A stretch of DNA of 25,208 nt from an uncultured Erysipelotrichaceae bacterium. Lineage in GTDB: Bacteria; Bacillota_I; Bacilli_A; RF39; UBA660. The DNA lies in the NCBI GenBank assembly GCA_902766545.1, contig CACXEC010000094.1, forward strand, positions 1 through 25,208, written 5' to 3'. The notes under the pieces are model-generated. The model did not search any database. It was not told the origin of the DNA and was given only the letters and a program-made list of their open reading frames with translations. Shown piece by piece: positions 1 through 8,651 of this stretch (position 1 is the stretch's first letter; each line of letters starts with the position of its first letter). The position numbers were made by a program, and so were the translations under genes.

Positions 1-2051
1 AAGAAGCAACTAAAACAAATGATTTAACTAAGTTAATTAATTCCGATAGACAAGAAGGAATATTTCAATATATTCAAAGCGGTCAAATGGAATATAAATT
101 TTTAGTTAGTACAGCTGTTGGTTTGTTAGTGGCTTATTTATTCATTTCATTTACTTTTGATGTTTCGGTAAGGGCTGTAAAGTTAGGAGTGCTTCAACTT
201 ATTGCACCATTTCCAATAATTATGAGAATTACTAAGCCACATGGTGGTATATATGATAAGTGGTTTAAAGAATTAAAAGATACATATATTATGGTATTTT
301 TAAGACTTGCAGTTATTTATTTTGCTGTATATATGATAGATTATGTAGTAGGAAATTTAGGTAGTATTTTAGCTGCTGTTGGTAATGGTTCACAAGATAT
401 GAATGGTACTTTTGAATCATATATTGCTCAAGTATTTTTAATCATAGGTTTACTTGTATTTGCTAAACAAGCTCCAAAGTTAATTGAAACATTAGTAGGA
501 TCTATTTCTGGTGGTTCATGGAGAATCAGTAAGAAACTTAATGGTGAAGATTACGAATATGTTAGAAGAGGTGCAGCGGGAGCTGGTGCATTAGGAAGTG
601 GTCTTGCAAAAACTGGATTTAACACTTTTATGAAACAAAATGCTGATGGTTCATATTCATGGAGAATTGGCAAAGGCAATGGTGGTGCACAACAATTTTT
701 TAGAAATGCTCATCAGCAGCTTGCTAATCTTCCAACCAATACAATAGGAAATGCTTTTCGTGGAATTCGAAATGGTAATGTCGATATTCAAAATTTAGGC
801 AATGCAATAAGTCAGGCTAATCAAGAAACTCAAGATATTTTAGATAGAAGAGAAGAAAGAAAAGAAAGACTTAGAGAAAACGGCGGATTATTTGGTCAAG
901 GTGCCTGGGGTGAAAGGTATTTACCTGGTATATCTGAAGTTGCTAGTGGTCTTCATCAATTATTTGATGGTGATGGTGAAGGACTAAAAGAATTTGGAGA
1001 AAGACTTAAAACTGGTAATGCCTTTACAGGATTAGGCAATCGTTTAAATCCATCTAGGGCTTTTTCATCTGCTGAATCTACTGCGTTGAGTGGTCTATTC
1101 GAAGAAATGGATGCTACAACTAAACCTTATGTTTTAGCATCAGATTCTGAAAAGATTAAAACTAAATATGCGGCAGATAGAGAAGCCGTTAAAAAGAGTT
1201 ACGAAGCAGCTTTCAAGACTGCTGCTGAAGCAAGATCTACTTCTGTTCAAGAATTACACTCTGTAGAGCAATCATTGAGCAAAATTGCTAAGGAATTAAC
1301 TGGTTCTGGTATTTCTAGGGATGAATTTAGATCTGGACGTTTTGGAAGTAGAATTGATGAATTAGAGAAAAAAATTGATGATTATACTAAATTAGCCGCT
1401 GATAGAAGTTCTTTAATAACGAAAAGACAAAGTATGGCAGCTGCTGGCCAAGATACCAGTGCAATTACTGCTCAAATTGAAAAAATCGATGGTCAAATAA
1501 AAGCTTTAAATATCAATCCTGATTTAGTTAAGGATGCTGCTACAGCCCAAGCAACTAAACAAAAACTTGCTGACTTCAAATCAAGACGTGAAAGAAGTAA
1601 AGCTGATGTTGATAGATACGATGCAGATGATAACAAATTGCGTAGTCAAAGAGATGCTGAACTTGAACATATCACTGATTTAGAGGATTCTGAAATATGG
1701 GAGACAGCGCTTAAAAAGATGAAGGATGAAAACGGACAAATTTCTGATGCAGTAAAAAAAGAATTTATGGAATCTTGGCAGGATGTTCGTAGAATGGCAG
1801 CAAGTATTCCTGTAGAAAAAATGAAAGCTGCAATTAAAGCTTCTGGATTTGTAGAGGACAGTTTAGATGAAGTTTATAAAAAATTTATTGATGGCAATTT
1901 TAATGCGGATGATTTAAAACATCTAGAAAAGTTAAAGAAACAAATTAAAAAGTTAAAAGAGTCATCTGAAATACATAGTGCTAGCATTAAAAGACATCAG
2001 GAAAGAAGAAAAAGAAAACCAGCACGTGATAAAGAGAAAGGAAGAGGCTAA
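1..2051 (+). CDS. VirB6/TrbL-like T4SS inner-membrane channel protein, 5' end cut by window
   Basis: The reading frame is open from base 3 with no stop before the ATG at 87, and that ATG falls inside a protein-like stretch without a ribosome site. The gene therefore starts left of the window and 682 residues are visible. The first visible ~150 residues hold three or four hydrophobic segments (about bases 96-155, 180-225, 285-350 and 415-485). The segment RAVKLGVLQLIAPFPIIMRI, followed by a KWFKE..DTY..VFLRLAVIYF block, resembles the polytopic VirB6-like proteins of Gram-positive conjugative elements. From about base 800 the protein is soluble, highly charged and probably coiled-coil, ending in a basic tail. 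In T4SSs this protein forms the membrane channel platform. It heads an operon with PrgI and VirB4 homologues, which supports the call. The long charged C-terminal extension is unassigned. Confidence 0.7.
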   Translation, partial: EATKTNDLTKLINSDRQEGIFQYIQSGQMEYKFLVSTAVGLLVAYLFISFTFDVSVRAVKLGVLQLIAPFPIIMRITKPHGGIYDKWFKELKDTYIMVFLRLAVIYFAVYMIDYVVGNLGSILAAVGNGSQDMNGTFESYIAQVFLIIGLLVFAKQAPKLIETLVGSISGGSWRISKKLNGEDYEYVRRGAAGAGALGSGLAKTGFNTFMKQNADGSYSWRIGKGNGGAQQFFRNAHQQLANLPTNTIGNAFRGIRNGNVDIQNLGNAISQANQETQDILDRREERKERLRENGGLFGQGAWGERYLPGISEVASGLHQLFDGDGEGLKEFGERLKTGNAFTGLGNRLNPSRAFSSAESTALSGLFEEMDATTKPYVLASDSEKIKTKYAADREAVKKSYEAAFKTAAEARSTSVQELHSVEQSLSKIAKELTGSGISRDEFRSGRFGSRIDELEKKIDDYTKLAADRSSLITKRQSMAAAGQDTSAITAQIEKIDGQIKALNINPDLVKDAATAQATKQKLADFKSRRERSKADVDRYDADDNKLRSQRDAELEHITDLEDSEIWETALKKMKDENGQISDAVKKEFMESWQDVRRMAASIPVEKMKAAIKASGFVEDSLDEVYKKFIDGNFNADDLKHLEKLKKQIKKLKESSEIHSASIKRHQERRKRKPARDKEKGRG

Positions 2052-2503
2052 TGGATAGTGATTTATTATCTTTTTGTGAAGACTATGTTGGTGTCTTCCT
2101 AATCCTTATTAATCGTATAGATAATGATTTTTTATTAGATTTAGAGGCTGATAAAGCGGAAGAGTTAGAAAGATTAGAGCATACTGGTTATGATGATGCG
2201 GTAAAACAAAAGGCAATTGATGATATTAATTCATCTTATCATAAAAAATTATTTGATTATATTAGGGATAATATAGCATTAAGTGATTCTGAATTTTTTA
2301 ATGAAGTTGTTGCTACGTTAAATGATTTCTTAACTGGTGATGACGATTTGGCTTTGGAGCTTAATATGAAAATTCCAGGTGAAGGAAAAAGTTTAAAGAT
2401 GAATGATTATTATGATAATTACTTAATTGCGCTTACATATTGTATGAAAAATGAATTAAATAATCAAAATCAAGTGAAGGATGGTGTAAATGAAGAACAA
2501 TAA
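2051..2503 (+). CDS. Small acidic soluble protein of the T4SS operon, function unknown
   Basis: A 150-residue protein that I do not recognise. It starts at an ATG sharing one base with the preceding stop (TAATG), which indicates translational coupling to the VirB6-like gene. It is rich in Asp, Glu, Leu and Asn, has no signal peptide or membrane segment, and looks helical throughout. The next gene (PrgI-like) starts inside its last codons. Its place between the channel protein and the VirB3-like protein suggests a cytoplasmic accessory or chaperone-like partner of the apparatus, but that is inferred from position only. Confidence 0.65.
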   Translation: MDSDLLSFCEDYVGVFLILINRIDNDFLLDLEADKAEELERLEHTGYDDAVKQKAIDDINSSYHKKLFDYIRDNIALSDSEFFNEVVATLNDFLTGDDDLALELNMKIPGEGKSLKMNDYYDNYLIALTYCMKNELNNQNQVKDGVNEEQ

Positions 2504-2816
2504 TTATCTTATTCCTGCTAACTCTAAAAGATCAATGTTAATACTAAGTCTATTTAATGTTACAGATTTAATTATATTTGCATCTGGAGCTGCTATGACA
2601 CTTTTATTAATGCTATCTAAGATTGATAAATCATCTCTTAAGGCAGCTTTACTTGTTTTATCTCCTTTGCTTGCGTGTACATTCTTAGTTGTTCCTATTC
2701 CAAATCAACATAATGTTAGAACATTAATAAGAAATGTATATATCTATTTTACACGTAGGAGAACGTATTATTGGAAAGGATGGTGTATTAGAGATGGCGA
2801 AGAAAGTACAAAGTAA
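2490..2816 (+). CDS. PrgI family (VirB3-like) membrane protein
   Basis: A 108-residue protein with two adjacent membrane helices (about residues 25-43 and 49-69), followed by a short cytoplasmic tail with the pattern VPIPNQHNVRTLI..VY.YF.RRR.YYWKGW. The size, the helical hairpin and the terminal aromatic/basic motif fit the PrgI family, which occupies the VirB3 slot next to VirB4 in Gram-positive conjugation systems. The start at 2490 is preceded by an AAGGATGG ribosome site inside the upstream gene, which it overlaps by 14 bases. The following gene begins before this one ends. It likely docks VirB4 at the membrane. Confidence 0.8.
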   Translation: MKNNNYLIPANSKRSMLILSLFNVTDLIIFASGAAMTLLLMLSKIDKSSLKAALLVLSPLLACTFLVVPIPNQHNVRTLIRNVYIYFTRRRTYYWKGWCIRDGEESTK

Positions 2817-3363
2817 AAGTAATAGTAAATATTCTGAAGATTGGATTCCTGTTAAAGATATGCAAAATGGGATGATAATCCTTGATAATAATTTTTATGT
2901 TACAGGGGTTAAGGTTGAGCCTAAAAATATCTTTATTTTAGATCAGCAAACACAAAATAATGTTATATTTAATTTTAGATCATTTTATAATGCAATTGAT
3001 TATGAGTTCTGGTTAATTGTAGCTGATAGACCAGTTGATATTAAACTATATTTATCACAACTACAACTAGAATATGAACAAGCTAGCACTCAAGCTATTA
3101 GAAAGCTTATAATGCAAGATATTGCTAAAGCTAACGATTTTGCTAGTTCAAGCTCTAATATTGTTGATACTGAGTATTATTTAATGTTTAGAGATAAGAA
3201 TATAGAAGTTGTTAAGAAGAGAATTCAAAGTATTATTGCTAATTTAGCATCTATGGGAATTAATTCAAGACAAACAAGTAATGATGACTTAAAGTTTTTG
3301 CTTCAAAACTTTTTAAACGGTGAAGCAGGTAATGATTTTGGGACGGTGATGAGTGATGTCTAA
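2794..3363 (+). CDS. VirB4 N-terminal (TraC-like) domain protein, encoded separately
   Basis: A protein of about 189 residues from ATG 2794. A start at 2734 is also open but would lie deep inside prgI and add residues unlike the family. GGAAAGGA lies 13 bases upstream of 2794. The start of the mature domain (DWIPVKDMQNGMI, then a YVTGVKVEP strand) and the later helical part resemble the N-terminal domain that precedes the ATPase in VirB4/TraC proteins. No Walker motifs are present, and these appear in the next gene. The two genes overlap by about 8 bases. Together they total near 790 residues, close to a full-length VirB4 of Gram-positive elements. This looks like a stable split into two coupled genes and not decay, since both parts are intact. 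Confidence 0.68.
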   Translation: MAKKVQSKSNSKYSEDWIPVKDMQNGMIILDNNFYVTGVKVEPKNIFILDQQTQNNVIFNFRSFYNAIDYEFWLIVADRPVDIKLYLSQLQLEYEQASTQAIRKLIMQDIAKANDFASSSSNIVDTEYYLMFRDKNIEVVKKRIQSIIANLASMGINSRQTSNDDLKFLLQNFLNGEAGNDFGTVMSDV

Positions 3364-5146
3364 TACTTTTAAAAGTGAGATAGCTCCTAAAGGGATAAAT
3401 TTTAATATTAATGATTTTATGATTAGTGATAAATATGCTACTATTTTATCAATTATTAGTTATCCTAAAGTAATTGGTCCTGGATTTTTAGCAAATATTA
3501 CTAATTTGCCTGGTGTTAAGGTTGTAATAAAACATATTCCAATTCCTTTTTCAGTTATGAGTAAAATGATTGATAAGGAGATTATTGAACTTAAGGATAG
3601 TTATGCTAAAGAGCATGAACATACGATGCAAGAACGTATTAGACAAGATTATGAATCTTTAGAGTCTTTTGTTCAAATGCTTGCAGCTACACAGTCTAAG
3701 ATTTTTGATTTTCAAATGCATGTTATGCTTACAGCAGATACTAGAGAGCAGTTAGAAAACAAAAAAATTCAAGTTCGAAATTACTTGGATGCAATGGGAT
3801 TACGTGGTATTCCAATGATGTTTGAACAAGAAAAGGTTTTAAAATCAATGCTTCCAATATTCCCTAAACAAGATATTGAAGAGCGTGTTGGAATTCCAAT
3901 GCCAAGTCCAACTATGGGAGCTATGTATCCATTTGTATTTGATAGTATTAAAGATCCAGGAAGTGCAACCTTGCTTGGTGCTGACTTTTCTGGTGGTGTT
4001 GTATTATTTAATCAATTTTTATATCAAATAAAGAAAGAATTAAATCGTAATAATGCTAACTTAATTATTTTAGGTACATCTGGTTCTGGTAAAAGTACTT
4101 CTGCAAAACTAATGCTTCGTACTCATATTAGAAATAATTGTAAAATTGTTGCCATTGACCCTGAAGGTGAACTTGAAGAAATGGTTAGAAATTATGGTGG
4201 TAATTTTATTGACTTAGGTAAGGGTGGTCAATATGGTATGATTAACCCTTTAGAAATTGTTTTGGATGCTGATGAAGAAGATATTAAAGCTGGTATGGGT
4301 AATTCAGTTTTAACAAGAACTCTTCAAAGTTTAAAAGCATTTTTAAAGTATTATTATCCAACTATTGAAGATGATGTACTACAAATGTTTAGTGAGGTAG
4401 CTCAAGAAACTTATAAACGTTTTAATATTGACTTTTCAACAGACTTATCAAAATTTACGTCTGAAGATTATCCAACTTTTGATGATTTGTATTCTACTAT
4501 TAAAGGTAGATTATTATCTATGCCAGAAGCAACTAAAGAAAAAGATATTATGGAACGTTTAGAACTTAGAATTAGGCCTTTTACTCAAGAATTACGTTAT
4601 TATTTTAATGGTCATACAACAATTAGAACTGATAGTAATTTTGTAGTGTTTAATATAAAAGAACTTATGAATAGTGATGAAAATATTCGTAATGCGTTAT
4701 TCTTTAATATTTTAAAATATGCTTGGGGATTATGTTTAGATAGAAGTACTAATACGGTTATGTATGTTGATGAAGCACATGTCTTATTATCTGCAAGAAA
4801 TGAGCTTGGGGCAGAATTCTTAGCACAAGTTCAAAGACGTAGTCGTAAATATAATTCTGGAACAATAATTATTACTCAACAACCAACCGACTTTGCTGCT
4901 GAAAATGTATTTGTTCATGGTAAAGCTATTTTCGATAATGCATCTTATTATTTAATAATGGGTCTTAAGAAACAAGCAGTAGAAGATTTATCTAAATTAA
5001 TTGATTTAAATGAAAATGAAAAAGAGAGTATTAAGACTTATAGTCAAGGTGAAGCATTATTTGTATGTGGTAATAGACGTATGAGAATAAATGTTATACT
5101 TACTCCAGAGGAATTAGATTCATTTGGTAGTGGTGGAGGACTATAG
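3356..5146 (+). CDS. VirB4-type T4SS ATPase (C-terminal ATPase part)
   Basis: A 596-residue AAA+-like ATPase that powers assembly and transport by the secretion channel at the inner face of the membrane. Walker A GTSGSGKS lies near residues 240-247 and Walker B VMYVDEAH has its Asp/Glu at about 472-473. A TQQ sensor-like motif (IIITQQPTDF) follows near 505, and the region after Walker A (AIDPEGELEEM, then GGQYGMINPL) is typical of VirB4. ATG 3356 is directly preceded in frame by GTG 3353, and either could be used. The start lies inside the end of the N-terminal-domain gene, so translation is coupled. The C-terminus is a short Gly-rich end. Family assignment is strong. Whether it exports DNA or protein cannot be seen here. 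Confidence 0.92.
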   Translation: MSNTFKSEIAPKGINFNINDFMISDKYATILSIISYPKVIGPGFLANITNLPGVKVVIKHIPIPFSVMSKMIDKEIIELKDSYAKEHEHTMQERIRQDYESLESFVQMLAATQSKIFDFQMHVMLTADTREQLENKKIQVRNYLDAMGLRGIPMMFEQEKVLKSMLPIFPKQDIEERVGIPMPSPTMGAMYPFVFDSIKDPGSATLLGADFSGGVVLFNQFLYQIKKELNRNNANLIILGTSGSGKSTSAKLMLRTHIRNNCKIVAIDPEGELEEMVRNYGGNFIDLGKGGQYGMINPLEIVLDADEEDIKAGMGNSVLTRTLQSLKAFLKYYYPTIEDDVLQMFSEVAQETYKRFNIDFSTDLSKFTSEDYPTFDDLYSTIKGRLLSMPEATKEKDIMERLELRIRPFTQELRYYFNGHTTIRTDSNFVVFNIKELMNSDENIRNALFFNILKYAWGLCLDRSTNTVMYVDEAHVLLSARNELGAEFLAQVQRRSRKYNSGTIIITQQPTDFAAENVFVHGKAIFDNASYYLIMGLKKQAVEDLSKLIDLNENEKESIKTYSQGEALFVCGNRRMRINVILTPEELDSFGSGGGL

Positions 5147-5160
5147 TAGAGGTGATTTAA

Positions 5161-7623
5161 ATGCACAAAAATAGTTGCAAATTTATACTAAAAACAATGA
5201 TAATACCATTATCATTCTTTTTAGTTATATTTTTTGGATTTAGTATAAATACTGATGCTGCATATTTTAAATATAAAGATTTTAATTGGGAAGAATTTGC
5301 TAAAGATAATGAAAATTATTGGGGAAGATATTGTGATAAGGATGATACCAAATGCAAAAATAGTATCATATCTACGCAAAAAAAGTTTTATACTAGATTA
5401 TATAAAATACTTGCTAGTTATGAAAAAAACGGCTTATTTATTGATGATTTACCAATAATTCTTACAGTATATTATGGATATATGCCTGATAGATTTAATG
5501 ATAAAGGATATCTTGGTGAATATTTTTATGAAGATGATGATGTAAGTAATTATTTTGCTTCATTTGTTCAATTAATTAGAGATATGTTTGGTTTAATTGA
5601 TGAAAAAGATACTGTAAAACTATTAGTTAATGCAATGACTGGTTATGAAAGAACTTGTTATGGTCAAACTGAAGCTAAACCAGTTTGTTATGATGAGGAT
5701 AGTAATTCCCAAGGAGACTCAGATAGAAGAGCTCCTGAGAGTGGATGCTATGCTTGTGGTAATACTAGTGGGTATAAGTGTTCTTATTTTGCTGCAGGAA
5801 AAGTACTTGGATCTGATTGTGGAAGTTCCCCTGTTTCTGATTCAGTTTGTGTTCAGCAAGGAGCTTATTGTGCAAAACCAGAAGAAGCTAGCAAAGCTGC
5901 ATTTGATCCAACTATTAATGAAGATATAATTAAAGGTGAAGAATGTAAAGATTTAAGATATGAATGTAAAGAGGGCTTCTTAGATGAATCTGGGGATAAA
6001 CCCATGTGTAATACAGCACTTCATAAGGAAGGTTTAGCTTTCTATGAGGTTATTATGGACCAAACTGGACGTGATGAATTTATGGGCATTAGAAATACTA
6101 AACCAGATAGATGTGAAGAAATATCTTCGGCAGCCGGTTATTCTTATTTTAAATCTAGTACAGATATGGAAAAGAAAGTATTGGAATATGCTTATTGGAC
6201 TTTTTTAAAAAATAGTACATTTTTTGATAAAAGAGAATATTTACAATATCGTTATCTTGACATTTTAAATAAGACTGGTCATTCTAGTATGACTCAGTTA
6301 ACTCCAAAAGAATATGAAAAATACGATACCGAGATAAAAGCTGTACGCCAAAAAATAATTGATGGAATTCAAAGTATCTTAAGAACGTATGGTAGAACTC
6401 CTGCTAGGCCAGAAACTATTGAATATATTGCCGTAAACGATAATAATTATGATCCTAATTATTCTGGTGGACCAGCAAGAATGTGGTGGCCAATTGGTAG
6501 TGAAAAAGAAACTGAAGTTGATGGTAAACTATTTGCAAGCGATATGCCACAAAGCTCTGCTATTACAAGTCACTTTGGTCCAAGAGATGATCCTTTTGGT
6601 GGTGGAACTGTTTCTGGGCATGGTGCTTTGGATATAGGCGCTACGCAGAATATTGGAGATAGAAGTATTATTGCTGCCGAAGGCGGAGTAGTTACAATTG
6701 CCTCTGATGGATGTCGTGATGGCGTTGGTGATTACAATTGCGGTGGAGGTTATGGAAACTGGATAGAAGTTAGACATGATGATGGAGTAAAAACCAGATA
6801 CGCCCATTTACAGCAAGGTTCAATTATTGTTCATGTTGGAGATAGAGTTGAACAAGGTCAAATAATGGCGAGAATTGGTAATAGTGGTTCAAGTACAGGA
6901 CCGCATTTACATTTTGAGGTTAGAATAGGTGAAACAAGGGTTGATCCTGAGGATGGGTATGTTAATATTAATAATCCTAGGCCTGGTGAGGACGGATATC
7001 CTGTTGGTAGTGGTTCTGGGGATCTTGCAGCGATGCTAAGATTGTTCGAAGGACATACTCCAATTGTTGGAAATAGTTATAAGGTTACAGACGAAGATGG
7101 TGCTGGTGCTGATCCACCTACTGTTGGGATAGGTGTTACATTAATACATAATTATCAGTCATTTGCTCAATTTGGGTTTGATTTATCTCGTTGTGGTTCT
7201 CCAAATGATAGTTTTGCAGGATGTGTAGGTACTCTTATTCCTATGGAAATAGTTGATAGAGTTAAGGATCGTGAACTCGAAAGTCTATCTTCTTGTATAA
7301 AAGGTTATTTATCTCAAAACGGAATATCGTTAACTGCATCTTATCAAATGGATGCATTAGTACATTTAGGTTATAATGCGGGATGCAGTGGTGCCATGAA
7401 TTCTTTTGTTCCTGCATATAAACAGTATGGTTCGAGTATTAATTTGTGTCAATATTGGTGGGATAGTGCCATTGTCAATTGGGGTACTATATTTGAAACA
7501 GGACATCAAACCCGTAGAAGAAATGAATGTGATTTATTTGTAAAAGGAAGGTATAATACTGGTCCAGATAATACTGCATTTTTACCATTATATCCTGGAC
7601 GTTCGAGTTATTTAGGAAGATAA
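5161..7623 (+). CDS. Secreted bifunctional cell-wall hydrolase: M23 endopeptidase plus GH24 lysozyme-like domain (VirB1-like role)
   Basis: An 820-residue exported protein with a hydrophobic N-terminal signal/anchor (about residues 12-33). A Cys-rich middle (about 165-285) has no assignment. An M23 (LytM-type) peptidase domain covers about 465-600, with zinc ligands HGALD (H487, D491), H549 in RYAHL, and HLHFE (H582, H584). The C-terminal domain (about 620-800) matches phage T4-type lysozymes. It has a catalytic Glu candidate in RLFEGH (E630), a TVGIG core at 654-658, an ALVHLGYNAGC helix, and the RRRNECDLF..G.Y ending typical of endolysins. Two different peptidoglycan-cleaving activities in one exported protein fit local wall opening for a T4SS channel, the role of VirB1-like proteins. 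It begins 14 bases after virB4 with an AGAGGTGAT ribosome site. Confidence 0.88.
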   Translation: MHKNSCKFILKTMIIPLSFFLVIFFGFSINTDAAYFKYKDFNWEEFAKDNENYWGRYCDKDDTKCKNSIISTQKKFYTRLYKILASYEKNGLFIDDLPIILTVYYGYMPDRFNDKGYLGEYFYEDDDVSNYFASFVQLIRDMFGLIDEKDTVKLLVNAMTGYERTCYGQTEAKPVCYDEDSNSQGDSDRRAPESGCYACGNTSGYKCSYFAAGKVLGSDCGSSPVSDSVCVQQGAYCAKPEEASKAAFDPTINEDIIKGEECKDLRYECKEGFLDESGDKPMCNTALHKEGLAFYEVIMDQTGRDEFMGIRNTKPDRCEEISSAAGYSYFKSSTDMEKKVLEYAYWTFLKNSTFFDKREYLQYRYLDILNKTGHSSMTQLTPKEYEKYDTEIKAVRQKIIDGIQSILRTYGRTPARPETIEYIAVNDNNYDPNYSGGPARMWWPIGSEKETEVDGKLFASDMPQSSAITSHFGPRDDPFGGGTVSGHGALDIGATQNIGDRSIIAAEGGVVTIASDGCRDGVGDYNCGGGYGNWIEVRHDDGVKTRYAHLQQGSIIVHVGDRVEQGQIMARIGNSGSSTGPHLHFEVRIGETRVDPEDGYVNINNPRPGEDGYPVGSGSGDLAAMLRLFEGHTPIVGNSYKVTDEDGAGADPPTVGIGVTLIHNYQSFAQFGFDLSRCGSPNDSFAGCVGTLIPMEIVDRVKDRELESLSSCIKGYLSQNGISLTASYQMDALVHLGYNAGCSGAMNSFVPAYKQYGSSINLCQYWWDSAIVNWGTIFETGHQTRRRNECDLFVKGRYNTGPDNTAFLPLYPGRSSYLGR

Positions 7624-7624
7624 T

Positions 7625-8149
7625 ATGAAAAAATTAGATAAAAAGGAATATATATTAATTGGTATTTTTGTTTTAATCGTTGCCCTTGTTATCTTTTTAG
7701 TAAGAGGTAACCATAAGAATGACCAATTTGTTAATAATGATGATAATCAAAAAAGTAGTAAATATGGTTCTGTAACTGTACCTTCAACATTTTTTACTGT
7801 TCAAGGATGTGCAGAAAAATATATAAATACTGTTTCAAGTAAAAATAAAGATAATATTTTAATTTTATTGAATGATAAATATAAAAATAAAAACAGTATT
7901 AATGCAGATAATGTTTTAAGTGTAGTTGACGATTTAGAAGGTACTTATTCATTTAAAGCAAAAAAAATGTATCAAGAAAGGATTAATAAAAATCAAACTA
8001 AATATTATTTATATGGTAAACTTATAAAAAATATATTTAATGAAATTGATGAAGGTAAGGATTATTATTTAATTGTAGATATTTATAACGATAGTTATAC
8101 GTTTGATGTTACTCCTTATGATGGTAAGATTTTTAGGGAGGCAAAATGA
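7625..8149 (+). CDS. Membrane-anchored extracytoplasmic protein, possible VirB8/NTF2-like subunit (first of a pair)
   Basis: A 174-residue protein with a short cytoplasmic start, one membrane helix (about residues 10-26) and a soluble outer domain. The outer domain has helices first (FFTVQGCAEKYI, then KDNILILLNDKY) and strands later (YYLYGKLI, YYLIVDIYND, YTFDVTPY). This helix-then-sheet order and the single anchor are what VirB8/TcpC-like NTF2-fold subunits show, and the operon otherwise lacks a VirB8. Sequence identity is too weak for a firm call. It begins one base after the hydrolase stop. The next gene has the same layout and could be a partner or a distant duplicate. Confidence 0.6.
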   Translation: MKKLDKKEYILIGIFVLIVALVIFLVRGNHKNDQFVNNDDNQKSSKYGSVTVPSTFFTVQGCAEKYINTVSSKNKDNILILLNDKYKNKNSINADNVLSVVDDLEGTYSFKAKKMYQERINKNQTKYYLYGKLIKNIFNEIDEGKDYYLIVDIYNDSYTFDVTPYDGKIFREAK

Positions 8150-8625
8150 AAGAATATATAAAAAATAATTATAAAACATTAATTTTGTGTTTAGTATTTA
8201 TAAGTATTTGTTTGATTATTTATTTTATTAATACTGATTCAAATACGGGTAATATTTATTCTGGAAAAACTATTGACGTTAAAAAAGAAAAATATGGTAT
8301 TAATGAAGTAGTTCCTATTTACGTTAGTGAAGAAGATCTTATGAAGATGTATTTAGCTGAGTATGTCAATTTATTATATACTGATATTGATAAAGCTTAT
8401 TCTATGTTATATTCTACTGATAAGGAATATAAGTTTCCAAGTATTGATATTTTTAAGGGATATATTGATAAGCGAAAAAATGAAAGTTTCTTGAGAGCTA
8501 AGGTAAAAAAATATGCTGTTATAAAGTATAATAATCATAAAGCTTATTCTGTTATTGATTTAGATCTTAATACATTTATTTTTATTGAAAATGGTGTTAT
8601 GGATTATAAAGTAGTAATTCAGTAA
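8146..8625 (+). CDS. Membrane-anchored extracytoplasmic protein, possible VirB8/NTF2-like subunit (second of a pair)
   Basis: A 159-residue protein with one membrane helix (about residues 11-28) and an outer domain. The stretch YLAEYVNLLYTDIDKAYSML, a FKGYID element, and a closing set of strands (KYAVIKYNN, AYSVIDLDL, TFIFIENG) follow the pattern of NTF2-like VirB8 domains. The start overlaps the previous stop by four bases (ATGA) and has a strong AGGGAGG ribosome site. It shares size, topology and strand order with its upstream neighbour. VirB8-like subunits bridge the inner membrane and the wall part of the channel. That role is inferred from topology and operon position. Confidence 0.6.
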   Translation: MKEYIKNNYKTLILCLVFISICLIIYFINTDSNTGNIYSGKTIDVKKEKYGINEVVPIYVSEEDLMKMYLAEYVNLLYTDIDKAYSMLYSTDKEYKFPSIDIFKGYIDKRKNESFLRAKVKKYAVIKYNNHKAYSVIDLDLNTFIFIENGVMDYKVVIQ

Positions 8626-8651
8626 TTTAATTAGTAAAGGAGGTATTTATT

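Noticed and set aside
3340..3365. Programmed frameshift joining the two VirB4 genes
   Set aside because: No slippery heptamer or following stem-loop is visible, the second frame has its own GTG/ATG starts, and overlaps of this type occur throughout the operon.
5255..6637. Plus-strand frames of 60-95 residues inside the hydrolase gene
   Set aside because: They lie in an alternate frame of a well-supported 820-residue protein and have hydrophobic, codon-shifted composition.
5161..7623. Prophage lysis cassette
   Set aside because: The lysozyme-like domain is fused to an M23 domain and a signal peptide, and no holin, tail or other phage gene is near. T4SS genes flank it on both sides.
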